64,000 nucleotides of DNA, from the NCBI GenBank assembly GCA_016191425.1, contig JACPOR010000019.1, positions 32,739-96,738 on the forward strand, in the 5' to 3' direction. The position numbers and the translations under genes were made by a program. A model generated the notes under the pieces. The model saw only the letters and a program-made list of their open reading frames with translations, had not been told where the DNA came from and did not search any database. Positions within the stretch are counted from its first letter, which is position 1, and every line of letters starts with the position of its first letter. Of the stretch, positions 18,250 through 29,442 are shown piece by piece. The DNA is from Chloroflexota bacterium. GTDB taxonomy: Bacteria; Chloroflexota; Limnocylindria; Limnocylindrales; CSP1-4.

Positions 18250-18816
18250 ATGGATTTGTTCGCCTTCGTCGGATCGCCCGCCCAGGTCGGCGCCGTGCTG
18301 GCGGCCGAGACAGAGGGCGGCGGCCTGGCGATCAACTTCTTCTGGATCATCGTCGCGTCGCTGAACTTCCTGGTCTTCGCGACCGTGCTCTACTTTGCGT
18401 TCGGGAAATCGGTGAGCAGAATGCTTGCCGACCGCCGCGCGCGGATCGAGCAGGGCCTCAGGGACGCGGAGCAGGCTCGCCATGATCGCGACAGCGCGGA
18501 GCAGGAGCGCCTTGCCGCTCTCACCGAGGCCCGTCGCGAATCCAACGAGATCCTGGCTCGCTCGCAGAAAGTTGCCCAGGAGACCCGCGACGCTGATATC
18601 GCGGCAACCCGCCAGGAGCTCGAGCGGATGCGCACCCGCGCCACCGCCGAGATCGAAGCGGAGAAGCAGCGCGCCCTCGTGGACCTTCGAGCCGAGGTCG
18701 CCGAGCTCGCCCTCGCTGCCGCGAGCAAGGTCGTCGGTGAGTCGATGACCGATGCGCGCCAGCGCCGTCTCGTCGAGGAGTTTCTTGCAGAACCGGCCGG
18801 GGACGCCAGAAACTGA
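18250..18816 (+). CDS. atpF: ATP synthase Fo subunit b
   Basis: Peripheral stalk subunit that ties Fo to F1. A short N-terminal stretch and one membrane helix (residues about 27-47, NFFWIIVASLNFLVFATVLY) precede a long charged helix (KSVSRMLADRRARIEQGL onward) typical of b. The product is 188 residues from ATG 18250. It starts 19 bases after atpE and overlaps atpH by one base (TGATG). Confidence 0.93.
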   Translation: MDLFAFVGSPAQVGAVLAAETEGGGLAINFFWIIVASLNFLVFATVLYFAFGKSVSRMLADRRARIEQGLRDAEQARHDRDSAEQERLAALTEARRESNEILARSQKVAQETRDADIAATRQELERMRTRATAEIEAEKQRALVDLRAEVAELALAAASKVVGESMTDARQRRLVEEFLAEPAGDARN

Positions 18817-19361
18817 TGGCCCGATCCGGGACCGCCGCCCGCCGCTACGCCGAGGCAGCCTTCGAGCTGGCCGGGCGTGATGACGCCTACGACACGTGGG
18901 CGGAGGGTCTGGCCCTGATGGCCGGCGTGGCGGCAGATTCGACCGCCTCGCGGGCGATCGACAACCCGGCCACGCCACACGGCGTACGGGAGGCCGCCGT
19001 TGCCACCCTCTTCGAGGGCCGCGTCGCCTCCGGCACCCTGAACCTTGGGCGGCTCCTCGCTCGGCGCGGCCGCTTCGAGGATCTCCCCGCGGTTGCCGCG
19101 GAGTTCAGCCGTCTGCTCAATCGCCGCAACGGTGTCGTGGAGGCCGTCGTGACAAGCGCCGCGCCGCTGACGGCCACGGAAGCGGACGCCGTGGGCGCCC
19201 GGATCCGAACGATGACCGGATCGGTCGTCAGCCTCCGCTCGGAGGTCGACCCCCGGCTCATCGGCGGCATCACCATCAAGGTCGGCGACGAACTGCACGA
19301 CGCGAGCGTTCGAGGCCGCCTCGAACGGCTTCGGGAGCAGCTCGTGGCCGACTCTCGCTAA
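18816..19361 (+). CDS. atpH: ATP synthase F1 subunit delta
   Basis: Caps the F1 head and binds subunit b. At 181 residues it is normal length. [11 protein letters not shown] at the N-terminus and the C-terminal [28 protein letters not shown] are the delta/OSCP signatures. It is translationally coupled to atpF and lies 65 bases before atpA. Confidence 0.95.
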   Translation: MARSGTAARRYAEAAFELAGRDDAYDTWAEGLALMAGVAADSTASRAIDNPATPHGVREAAVATLFEGRVASGTLNLGRLLARRGRFEDLPAVAAEFSRLLNRRNGVVEAVVTSAAPLTATEADAVGARIRTMTGSVVSLRSEVDPRLIGGITIKVGDELHDASVRGRLERLREQLVADSR

Positions 19362-19426
19362 CGCCCACACCCGTCCCGCGATCCGCGGGGCCTCAGCGGG
19401 CCGGTCGCGCCCGAAACGGAGTACCG

Positions 19427-20959
<1,533 letters not shown>

Positions 20960-21293
20960 TTGATGGCAATCCGCGCGACCACCCGGCGTCGGGGCCTGGA
21001 TCTGGCGGCGCCCGGTACGACCGGCACTCGTGGTATTGGCCACACGAAGCCGGATCGCCACCATCTACGAACGTGGTTCGTGATAGGCGCCCGGCCGAGC
21101 CGCGGAGAGCCCGGCCGGGCCACGCGCCACGGACAGATCGTGCTCGGGGGCGGCCCGCTGCCGGGCGGCGACCTGGCAATCTCGTGCCTACCACGACCGG
21201 CAGTCGTATTTGGCGGAGCCAGCCGCCGCCCCGGGCGCGCAGGCGTGAACGCCGCCACCATTCGAAACCGCGAGCGGCAGAGGTCTCTGACCC
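20960..21293 (+). other. Unusually long atpA-atpG spacer
   Basis: A 334-base gap inside the operon; atpA and atpG usually lie within tens of bases. No convincing gene is present: a 113-codon frame covers it but is Arg/Gly-rich with no known motif. It holds a perfect 6-bp hairpin (ACGAAC-GTG-GTTCGT, 21067-21081) and two inverted 20-mers that agree at 16 positions, starting near 21016 and ending near 21206. Confidence 0.6.
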
Positions 21294-22145
21294 ATGGCTA
21301 GCCAGAGGGACATCCGGCGTCGGATTCGCGACGTCGGGCGGATCAAGCAGATCACCCGGGCGATGCAGTTCGTGGCCGCCTCCAAGCTGAAGCGCGCCCA
21401 GGACGCGACGCTCGCCGCGCGGCCGTACTCGGAGAAGATCGATGAGGTCCTGGCCGACCTCGCCGCCGTTCTCGGGGACCAGGAGCACCCCCTCCTGGGC
21501 GATCGGCGCGACGGCAAGCGGCTCATCGTGCTCATCACCTCCGACCGCGGCCTCGCCGGACCGCTGAACACGAACACCATCCGTTACGGGGCCCGCGCGA
21601 TCACCGAACACGCCGGTGATCTCGCTGTCGTCAGCGTCGGCCGCAAGGGCCGCGACGCCATGCGCCGCTCCCGGGTGCCGCTCGAGGCCCACTTCGCCGG
21701 TTTCGGCGACCGGCCCGCGTTCGCCGACATCATTCCCCTCGCCCGGCTGATCACGGACGGGTTCGTCAACGGCGAGTTCGGCCAGATCGACATCGTCTTC
21801 CCCCGCTTCGTGTCGACGCTGGTCCAGCGCCCGACGCTGGATCCGCTGCTGCCGATCAAGCCGACCGAGGACACGGAGGGCATCCCCGGCAACCAGTTCA
21901 TCTTCGAGCCGGATCCCGGCACGGTGCTGGAGCAGCTCCTGCCACGCTACGTCGCCACCCGCCTGTATCAGGCGGTGCTGGAGGCGAAGGCCTCAGAGGA
22001 ATCCTCGCGCATGGTCGCGATGAAGAACGCCACCGAAAACGCGGACGACCTGATCGCGGAATACACCCTTGCCTACAACAAGGTCCGCCAGGCGAACATC
22101 ACCCGCGAAATGATCGAAATCGCGACCGGCGCGCAGGCGCGCTGA
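21294..22145 (+). CDS. atpG: ATP synthase F1 subunit gamma
   Basis: Central rotor shaft. At 283 residues it is normal. The N-terminal RRIRDVGRIKQITRAMQFVAASKLKRAQ and the C-terminal ESSRMVAMKNATENADDLI are diagnostic for gamma; no chloroplast-type regulatory cysteine loop is present. It is preceded by the long spacer and followed 27 bases later by atpD. Confidence 0.96.
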   Translation: MASQRDIRRRIRDVGRIKQITRAMQFVAASKLKRAQDATLAARPYSEKIDEVLADLAAVLGDQEHPLLGDRRDGKRLIVLITSDRGLAGPLNTNTIRYGARAITEHAGDLAVVSVGRKGRDAMRRSRVPLEAHFAGFGDRPAFADIIPLARLITDGFVNGEFGQIDIVFPRFVSTLVQRPTLDPLLPIKPTEDTEGIPGNQFIFEPDPGTVLEQLLPRYVATRLYQAVLEAKASEESSRMVAMKNATENADDLIAEYTLAYNKVRQANITREMIEIATGAQAR

Positions 22146-22168
22146 CGGCGCGCACAGGAGGCAGATAG

Positions 22169-23584
<1,416 letters not shown>

Positions 23585-23588
23585 TCCG

Positions 23589-24017
23589 ATGCCCCTCCTC
23601 CTCGAGATCGTCACGCCGGAGAAGCTGGCCTACAGCGACACGGTGGATGCCGTTTTGCTGCCGGGCAGCGAAGGCGAGCTTGGGGTACTGCCACACCACG
23701 CTCCACTGGTCTCGATGCTCGGCGTCGGCGAGCTGCGGATCCGGAAGGGCGCGGAGACCGAGACCTTCGCCATCGCCGGCGGGTTCCTCCAGGTTCGGCC
23801 GGACAAGGTCGTGGTGATGGCGGAGATGGCCGACATGGCCGCCGACATCGATCTCGAGCGTGCCGCTGAAGCGCGACGCGAGGCCGAACGGGCTCTCGAG
23901 GGCGGATTCCACGAGGGTGCCGACCTGGCCCAGGCCCGGGCGGCGCTGCAGGTGGCCCTGCTGCGTCAGCGCGTCGCCGAGCGACGCCATCGCGAGGGTC
24001 CCCGCCGCCGCGGGTAG
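23589..24017 (+). CDS. atpC: ATP synthase F1 subunit epsilon
   Basis: Inhibitory rotor subunit. The N-terminal beta-sandwich shows EIVTPEKLAYSDTVDAVLLPGSEGELGVLPHHAPL, split over residues 6-40, and the C-terminal part is a charged helical hairpin. At 142 residues it is normal. It starts four bases after the atpD stop and ends the atp operon, with murA 7 bases later. Confidence 0.95.
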   Translation: MPLLLEIVTPEKLAYSDTVDAVLLPGSEGELGVLPHHAPLVSMLGVGELRIRKGAETETFAIAGGFLQVRPDKVVVMAEMADMAADIDLERAAEARREAERALEGGFHEGADLAQARAALQVALLRQRVAERRHREGPRRRG

Positions 24018-24024
24018 GAGCCAC

Positions 24025-25371
24025 GTGGCTGAACCTCGACCATTCGTCTGGGAGTATGTCCCGCAGCCCATTCCGCGGGAGGCCTTCCGGGTGACCGGAG
24101 GCACCGCCCTTCACGGAACGGTGACCGTGGCCGGCGCCAAGAACGCGGCCCTCAAGCTCCTGGCCGCAGCCGTGCTCACCGGCGAGCGCTGCCGCCTCAC
24201 CAACGTCCCCGAGATCGAGGACGTCCGGGCGATGAGCGATACCCTCCGGGACATCGGGGTCGTGGTGGATCATCCCCAGCCGAACACGTACGAGATCTCG
24301 GCCGGTGACGTTGACTGGCTGTTCGTGCCGCTCGAGGCGGCCGCGAAGATGCGCTCGAGCTTCATGCTTCTCGGCCCGCTCCTGACCCGGTTCGGCGAGG
24401 TGATCATCAGCAACCCTTGCGGTGACCGGATCGGGCGACGCCCCGTCGACCTCCACGTTGACGCGATGCGAGCGCTCGGCGCCGACATCACCTATCGCTA
24501 CGGCTACTACTACGCCAAGGCTCCCGGTCGCCTTCGCGGCGCCACGGTGACGTTCCCGTTCGTGTCCGTGATGGGCACGGAGAACGCGATGCTCGCCGCG
24601 ACCCTGGCCGACGGGCACACGGTGATCCATCCGGCAGCCCAGGAGCCCGAGGTGGACGACCTCATCGACTTCCTGAACAAGATGGGGGCGGATGTCCAGC
24701 GGACGTCCCCCGACACCATCGAGGTCGAGGGTCGGAAGCGCCTGCGGGGCGCCGACCATCGCGTGGTGCCCGACCGGATCGAGGCCGGGACGTTTGCCAT
24801 CGCGGCCGCGATGACCGGCGGCAGGGTCACGCTCGAATCGGCCCGCTGCGATCATCTCGACGCGCTCGTGCAGGTTCTCGGGTCGATGGGCGTCGTGGTG
24901 GACTGCGGGCGGGACACGCTGACCGTGGACGCGACCGAGGTCGGGCCCGGCCAGTATCGGCCGACCGCGATCGAGACCGCGCCGTACCCCGGGCTTGCCA
25001 CGGACCTCCAGCCACCCACCAGCGTGCTGCTGACCCAGGCGAGCGGCCGCTCGACGATCCACGAAGCCATCTTCGAGGACCGCCTGGAATGGATGATCGA
25101 GCTTCGCAAGATGGGAGCAGCCATCGAGCTGCCGGACGCCCACCACGCCATCGTGGACGGGCCAACCAGCCTCGCCGGCGCCGACGTCGAGATCTCCGAC
25201 CTGCGGGCCGGGGCCTCGCTCATCCTCGCGGCGCTGGCCGCCTCCGGAACCTCCACGATTCACGGCGGACACCATGTCCGGCGTGGGTATGAGAACATCG
25301 AGGCGAAGTTCCTGGATCTCGGCGCCAATATCGAGCGCGTCCAGGAAGAGGATTCCGTCACACCCCCATGA
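24025..25371 (+). CDS. murA: UDP-N-acetylglucosamine 1-carboxyvinyltransferase
   Basis: First committed step of peptidoglycan synthesis: transfers enolpyruvate from PEP to UDP-GlcNAc. The product of 448 residues from GTG 24025 (ribosome-binding site taggag) carries [14 protein letters not shown] at the UDP-GlcNAc site. The catalytic-loop cysteine, C132 in [12 protein letters not shown], is kept, so the enzyme is not of the Cys-to-Asp fosfomycin-resistant type. About 20 extra residues precede the canonical start. It is coupled to mreB by ATGA. Confidence 0.95.
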   Translation: MAEPRPFVWEYVPQPIPREAFRVTGGTALHGTVTVAGAKNAALKLLAAAVLTGERCRLTNVPEIEDVRAMSDTLRDIGVVVDHPQPNTYEISAGDVDWLFVPLEAAAKMRSSFMLLGPLLTRFGEVIISNPCGDRIGRRPVDLHVDAMRALGADITYRYGYYYAKAPGRLRGATVTFPFVSVMGTENAMLAATLADGHTVIHPAAQEPEVDDLIDFLNKMGADVQRTSPDTIEVEGRKRLRGADHRVVPDRIEAGTFAIAAAMTGGRVTLESARCDHLDALVQVLGSMGVVVDCGRDTLTVDATEVGPGQYRPTAIETAPYPGLATDLQPPTSVLLTQASGRSTIHEAIFEDRLEWMIELRKMGAAIELPDAHHAIVDGPTSLAGADVEISDLRAGASLILAALAASGTSTIHGGHHVRRGYENIEAKFLDLGANIERVQEEDSVTPP

Positions 25372-26366
25372 CGATCGCCATCGACCTCGGCACGGCCAAC
25401 GTCCTCGTTCACGTCGAGGGCAAGGGCATCGTCATCCAGGAACCCTCCGTCGTCGCGGTCGATGACGAGAACCGCATCCGGGCGGTCGGCGAAGAGGCCC
25501 GCGAGATGATCGGCCGGACGCCGGGCAACATCACGGCCATTCGCCCGATGAAGGACGGCGTCATCGCCGACTACGTCATCACCGAGGCGATGCTCCGCTT
25601 CTTCATCAACAAGGCGACCGGCGGCAAGTTCATGTTCAGCGGGCCCGAGGTCATGATCAGCGTGCCGGCCGGCGTGACCTCGGTGGAGAAGCGGGCGGTC
25701 CGTGACGCGGCCCTCAAGGCCGGGGCCAAGGAGGCGTACCTGATCGAGGAGCCTCTGGCCGCCGCGATCGGGGCCAACGTGCCCATCAGCGGGCCATCCG
25801 GGAACATGGTCATCGACATCGGTGGCGGGACCAGCGAAATCGCCGTCATCGCCCTCGGCGGCATCGTGGTCTCGACGTCCTTGCGGGTCGGGGGCAACAA
25901 GTTCGACGAGCACATCGCGTCCTATATCCGCAAGAAGTACAACCTGATGATCGGCGAGCGGACCGCCGAGGAAGTCAAGATCACGATCGGGACTGCCCTG
26001 CCGCTCGAGCGCGAACTGACCATGGAGGTTCGCGGCCGCGATCTCATCGCCGGCCTGCCGCGCACCATCCCGATCACCTCGTCCGAGGTCATGGAAGCCA
26101 TCGAGGCACCGCTCCAGCAGCTCGTGGCGGCCGTCCGCCACGTCCTCGAACAGACCCCGCCGGAGCTCTCGTCCGACATCATCGACAAAGGCATGGTCAT
26201 GTCCGGTGGCGGCTCGCTGCTCCGCAATATCGACAAACTCCTGACCCAGGTCACCGGCGTTCCCTGCCATGTCGCCGAGAACGCGCTCAACTGCGTCGCG
26301 CTGGGGACGGGTGAGGCCCTCAAGCACTACGGCTTCTTCAAGAAGTCGCTCGTCCAGTCGCTGTAG
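25368..26366 (+). CDS. mreB: Rod shape-determining actin homologue MreB
   Basis: Cytoskeletal ATPase that positions the elongasome. At 332 residues it is normal. Nucleotide motifs are [11 protein letters not shown] (phosphate 1), [16 protein letters not shown] (phosphate 2) and [14 protein letters not shown] (adenosine). Lack of an obvious N-terminal amphipathic helix suggests membrane binding by the hydrophobic loop. It follows murA directly and lies 23 kb from mreD and PBP2-RodA, so the usual mreBCD-mrdAB cluster is split. Confidence 0.96.
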   Translation: MTIAIDLGTANVLVHVEGKGIVIQEPSVVAVDDENRIRAVGEEAREMIGRTPGNITAIRPMKDGVIADYVITEAMLRFFINKATGGKFMFSGPEVMISVPAGVTSVEKRAVRDAALKAGAKEAYLIEEPLAAAIGANVPISGPSGNMVIDIGGGTSEIAVIALGGIVVSTSLRVGGNKFDEHIASYIRKKYNLMIGERTAEEVKITIGTALPLERELTMEVRGRDLIAGLPRTIPITSSEVMEAIEAPLQQLVAAVRHVLEQTPPELSSDIIDKGMVMSGGGSLLRNIDKLLTQVTGVPCHVAENALNCVALGTGEALKHYGFFKKSLVQSL

Positions 26367-26382
26367 CGGCGCGGCCCGGCCG

Positions 26383-27096
26383 GTGATCGACCCCCGGCCG
26401 TTCCTCGACCTCCATTGCCACACGTCGGCGAGCTTCGATTCGCTCGCCTCGCCAGCGAGCGTCGTGGCCGCGGCGGCGCGACGTGGGCTGACGCACCTCG
26501 CGATCACGGACCACGATCGGATCGACGGCGCCCTCGCCGCCCGCGCCGTCGCACCGGACGGCCTGACCATCCTGGTGGGCGAGGAGATCCGAACACGAGA
26601 CGGCGACCTCATTGCCGTGTTCCTGACCGAGGCGGTCCCGCCGGGCATGTCCGCGGTGGACACGATCGCGGCCGTCCGCCGACAGGGTGGCCTGGTCGGG
26701 ATCCCGCATCCCTTCGACCGATTCCGGGGCTCCCTGGCGAAGGACGGCGGCCCGAGGGCCATCGAGGCCCTCGCCGGCACGGTCGACTGGATCGAGACCT
26801 GGAACGCCCGGCTCATGTTCGGGGACGGCAATGCCCGCGCCGCGGACCTGGCCGCCGCCGTCGGTGTGGCGGGCGTGGCCGTCTCCGATGCCCACACGAC
26901 GACCGAGGTCGGGGTCGCCTACACGGTCCTCGCCGGATCTCCCAATTCGCCCGACGGTCTCCGGGAAGCCCTGGCGGCCGGAGTGGAGCTGGTCATGGGG
27001 CGCGCATCGGCCTACGTCCGCCTCGTGACGCCCGTCGCGAAGGCCGTCAACCGGGCCCGCGGTCGGGGACGCGTACGCGTGGGACCAAGGCCATGA
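26383..27096 (+). CDS. PHP-domain metal-dependent phosphoesterase
   Basis: The product of 237 residues has the four PHP motifs: DLHCHTSASFDS (I), AITDHDRIDGA (II), GIPHPFDRFRG (III) and VSDAHTTTEVG (IV). These ligate a two- or three-metal site for phosphoester hydrolysis; TrpH/YciV-like RNase or nucleoside phosphatase activities are known in the family. I chose GTG 26383, just after mreB; the longer frame overlaps mreB and is low complexity. The stop overlaps the next gene as ATGA. Confidence 0.88.
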   Translation: MIDPRPFLDLHCHTSASFDSLASPASVVAAAARRGLTHLAITDHDRIDGALAARAVAPDGLTILVGEEIRTRDGDLIAVFLTEAVPPGMSAVDTIAAVRRQGGLVGIPHPFDRFRGSLAKDGGPRAIEALAGTVDWIETWNARLMFGDGNARAADLAAAVGVAGVAVSDAHTTTEVGVAYTVLAGSPNSPDGLREALAAGVELVMGRASAYVRLVTPVAKAVNRARGRGRVRVGPRP

Positions 27097-28142
27097 TCAG
27101 CCGCGAGCCCGAGGCCGACGTCTCCGTCGAGCAGCTGTCGCTCTCCCGGCGGCTCCGCCAACCGCGAACGATCATCTCGCTCGTCCTGCCGCTGATCCTG
27201 ATCGTCCTCTTCGTGCGCAGCCTGCCGGGGTTCCGCCTCGATGAGCTCCCGGACAAGATCCTCGGCGCGAACTTCGCCGTACTGCTGCTGGCCCTGGGGG
27301 TCTTCTATCTCGGCTTCCCACTACGCGGCCTGCGCTGGGCGATCCTCGTCCGACGGTCCGGCTATCCGCTCGCGGTCCGCGACGCCAGCGAGATCATCTT
27401 CCTGTCGTGGCTGGTCAACTGCCTCGTCCCCGCCAAGCTGGGCGACGTCTACCGGGCCTATCTCCTGAAGATCAACAGCCCGGTCTCGCTGTCCCGGACC
27501 TTCGGCACCGTCTTCATCGAGCGGGTCCTCGACCTGTTCGCCATCGTCACGCTTGGCCTCGCGGCCGGTTTCGTGTCCTTCCGGTCCGGCCTGCCGGGCG
27601 AGGTCCAGATCGTGTTCGCGGCCGGCATCGTGTTCGTCGTCGTCCTCGCGATCGGGCTCCTGACGCTCCGCAACTTCGGCCGTCGGATCATCGTCCGGCT
27701 GCCGGTCCCGGCCCGGTTCGTCGAGTTCTACGATCGCTTCGAGGAGGGCGTCTTCGCCTCGCTCGGGCTGCGTGCCGTGCCCGGGCTCGTGCTGATCACC
27801 GGGCTCATCTGGGCGACCGAGGCGACTCGCCTCTACCTCGTGGTGGAGGCCCTTGGTCTGCCCGATGTCCATCTGGGTATCAGCGGTGCCTTCTTCATCG
27901 CCCTTGCGGCCTCGCTTCTCACCGCCATCCCCATCACTCCGGCCGGCCTGGGCTTCGTGGAGGGCGCCGTGGTGGGCCTCCTGACACTCGTGTACGGCGT
28001 GCCGCAGACCGAGGCCCTGGCGATCACGGTCGTGGATCGAACGATCTCGGTCCTGACCGTCATCGTGCTGGGAACCATCGCGTACTCGATCTCCGGCAAG
28101 CGGCGGGGCACCGGGCTCAGATATCCATCGGCCGCGGCCTGA
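27093..28142 (+). CDS. Flippase-like membrane protein (LPG synthase TM region, UPF0104)
   Basis: Polytopic protein of 349 residues with eight or more helices, resembling the transmembrane half of MprF and the AglD/UPF0104 family. Diagnostic stretches are LRGLRWAILVRR, NCLVPAKLGDVYRAYLLK and ITPAGLGFVEGAVVGLL. No lysyltransferase domain is present, so it is a flippase-like or lipid-linked-sugar protein rather than a full LPG synthase. It is coupled to the PHP gene. Confidence 0.85.
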   Translation: MISREPEADVSVEQLSLSRRLRQPRTIISLVLPLILIVLFVRSLPGFRLDELPDKILGANFAVLLLALGVFYLGFPLRGLRWAILVRRSGYPLAVRDASEIIFLSWLVNCLVPAKLGDVYRAYLLKINSPVSLSRTFGTVFIERVLDLFAIVTLGLAAGFVSFRSGLPGEVQIVFAAGIVFVVVLAIGLLTLRNFGRRIIVRLPVPARFVEFYDRFEEGVFASLGLRAVPGLVLITGLIWATEATRLYLVVEALGLPDVHLGISGAFFIALAASLLTAIPITPAGLGFVEGAVVGLLTLVYGVPQTEALAITVVDRTISVLTVIVLGTIAYSISGKRRGTGLRYPSAAA

Positions 28143-28325
28143 CGGTCCCGGTACTACCGACCAACCAGCACCCACGCGGAAGGCACCAGACCCGCCCTCG
28201 AGTTCCTGGGCCGTCCGCCTGATCGAGGTACGAACGGGTGATAGGGATTCGGGGCCAGTCATCCGATAGTCCAGACATCGCGCATCTGCGTTTGATGCCC
28301 CGACTGGAGCGTCTGGAACGGACCA

Positions 28326-29057
28326 ATGACCACTCAGACCGGCCGAGCCTTCAACGAATGGCTCCGCGCCCAGCTCAAGGCGAAGAAGATGTCCCAGCGA
28401 CAGCTCGCCCAGCAGTCAGGCGTGGATCATTCAACGATCTCTCGACTCATTCGTGGCGATCGCATGCCCTCCCTGGGCACGGCCACGGCGCTGGCTCGTG
28501 GGCTCCGTGAGATCCGCGACGACGCCGATACGGCCGGATACCTCGGCCTGGTGACGAGCAGCTCCCAGAATCCCACGGCCCGGGTCGAGTACGGCCTTCG
28601 ATCGGATGAGGCCCTGGGCGAGGGCCAGGTCCGCCAGATCATGGAGTACTACCTCGCCGTCCGGATGCGTCGCTTCGGACGCGTCTTCCAACCCGGGGGC
28701 GCCGCTTCCAACGGGAACGGAACGAACGGACACGCTTTCGACGGGGACCACACCGGCGACGACGAGGACGACGACGACGCGACCAGCAGTTCGGCGCCTG
28801 ACTGCGTCCGAGGCTCGGCCGGTCCACAGCGAACCCAGTCGGCCGGCCCACAGCGAACTCAGTCGGCCGGTCCACAGCGCGCCCAGAAGGCCGGTCCACA
28901 GCGCATCGAACCCCTGCCCGTGGGCTCACGTCCACTCGGCTACGCGCATCTGCCTCCGCGCTCCGGCGGGCTCGGGCCGGTCGGTCGCGTCCAGACCCGG
29001 GTATCCGGGGCCTCCACATTGACTCGAAAGCCGGGACGGACCTTGGACCGGTACTGA
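28326..29057 (+). CDS. XRE-family HTH regulator with repeat-rich tail
   Basis: Residues about 12-66 are a Cro/C1-type helix-turn-helix (MSQRQLAQQSGVDHSTISRL), followed by a short helical segment (VRQIMEYYLAVRMRRFGRVF). The rest is disordered: an acidic run (GDDEDDDD) and four copies of SAGPQRTQ encoded by a 24-bp tandem repeat, then a Gly/Arg/Pro-rich end. It sits alone, 183 bases after the flippase gene; that gap shows nothing clear. Target unknown. Confidence 0.75.
   Translation: MTTQTGRAFNEWLRAQLKAKKMSQRQLAQQSGVDHSTISRLIRGDRMPSLGTATALARGLREIRDDADTAGYLGLVTSSSQNPTARVEYGLRSDEALGEGQVRQIMEYYLAVRMRRFGRVFQPGGAASNGNGTNGHAFDGDHTGDDEDDDDATSSSAPDCVRGSAGPQRTQSAGPQRTQSAGPQRAQKAGPQRIEPLPVGSRPLGYAHLPPRSGGLGPVGRVQTRVSGASTLTRKPGRTLDRY
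28815..28910 (+). repeat. 24-bp tandem repeat in XRE gene
   Basis: Four in-frame 24-bp units (28815-28838, 28839-28862, 28863-28886, 28887-28910) encode SAGPQRTQ or close variants. They differ at a few bases and the last is the most diverged. Confidence 0.9.
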
Positions 29058-29108
29058 TTGCTTCTTGGCACACGGCTCGGATGCCTCCACGTCCGGGTCT
29101 CGGGGGCA

Positions 29109-29141
29109 GCGAATGCCGGCGTTCGGGGCGCCGGCATTCGC
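29109..29141. terminator. 13-bp perfect hairpin after XRE gene
   Basis: GCGAATGCCGGCG (29109-29121) pairs perfectly with CGCCGGCATTCGC (29129-29141) over a seven-base loop. It lies between the end of the XRE gene and the convergent membrane-protein gene, so a bidirectional terminator is likely, though there is no U-tract. Confidence 0.5.
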
Positions 29142-29196
29142 GATTCCGGCGCTCGGCGCTCGGGGTACCGCCGCGTGGTTCGGCCCTCGGGGCCCT

Positions 29197-29405
29197 GAGT
29201 GACCAGGCGGCGACTGCCGTGCCCGGCGACGTGGCGACCGCCGTGAGTGGCCAGGCGGAGACTGCCGTGCCCGGCGACGTGGCAACCGCCGTGAGTGGCC
29301 AGGGAGCGACCGACGTGCGGGAGCTCATGCGGCGCGACCTCGACCCGCGGAAGCTCCCGCCGCGAGACCTCGACCCGCGGGAGCTTCTGCCGCGAGACAT
29401 CGACA
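29197..29405. repeat. Tandem repeats in the 29.1-29.4 kb spacer
   Basis: Two 48-bp units (29197-29244 and 29245-29292, third partial) are followed by three 30-bp units starting at 29331, 29361 and 29391. Both strands are open through it, so the frames there reflect repeat periodicity and are not reliable genes. Nothing else is visible between 29058 and 29442. Confidence 0.85.
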
Positions 29406-29442
29406 CAGGGGAGGCAGATGCCAGAGAGCCGTGGGCGCGACC

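Noticed and set aside
20960..21301. 113-codon frame in the atpA-atpG spacer
   Set aside because: Arg/Gly-rich, no family resemblance, no ribosome-binding site, and it overlaps the atpG start.
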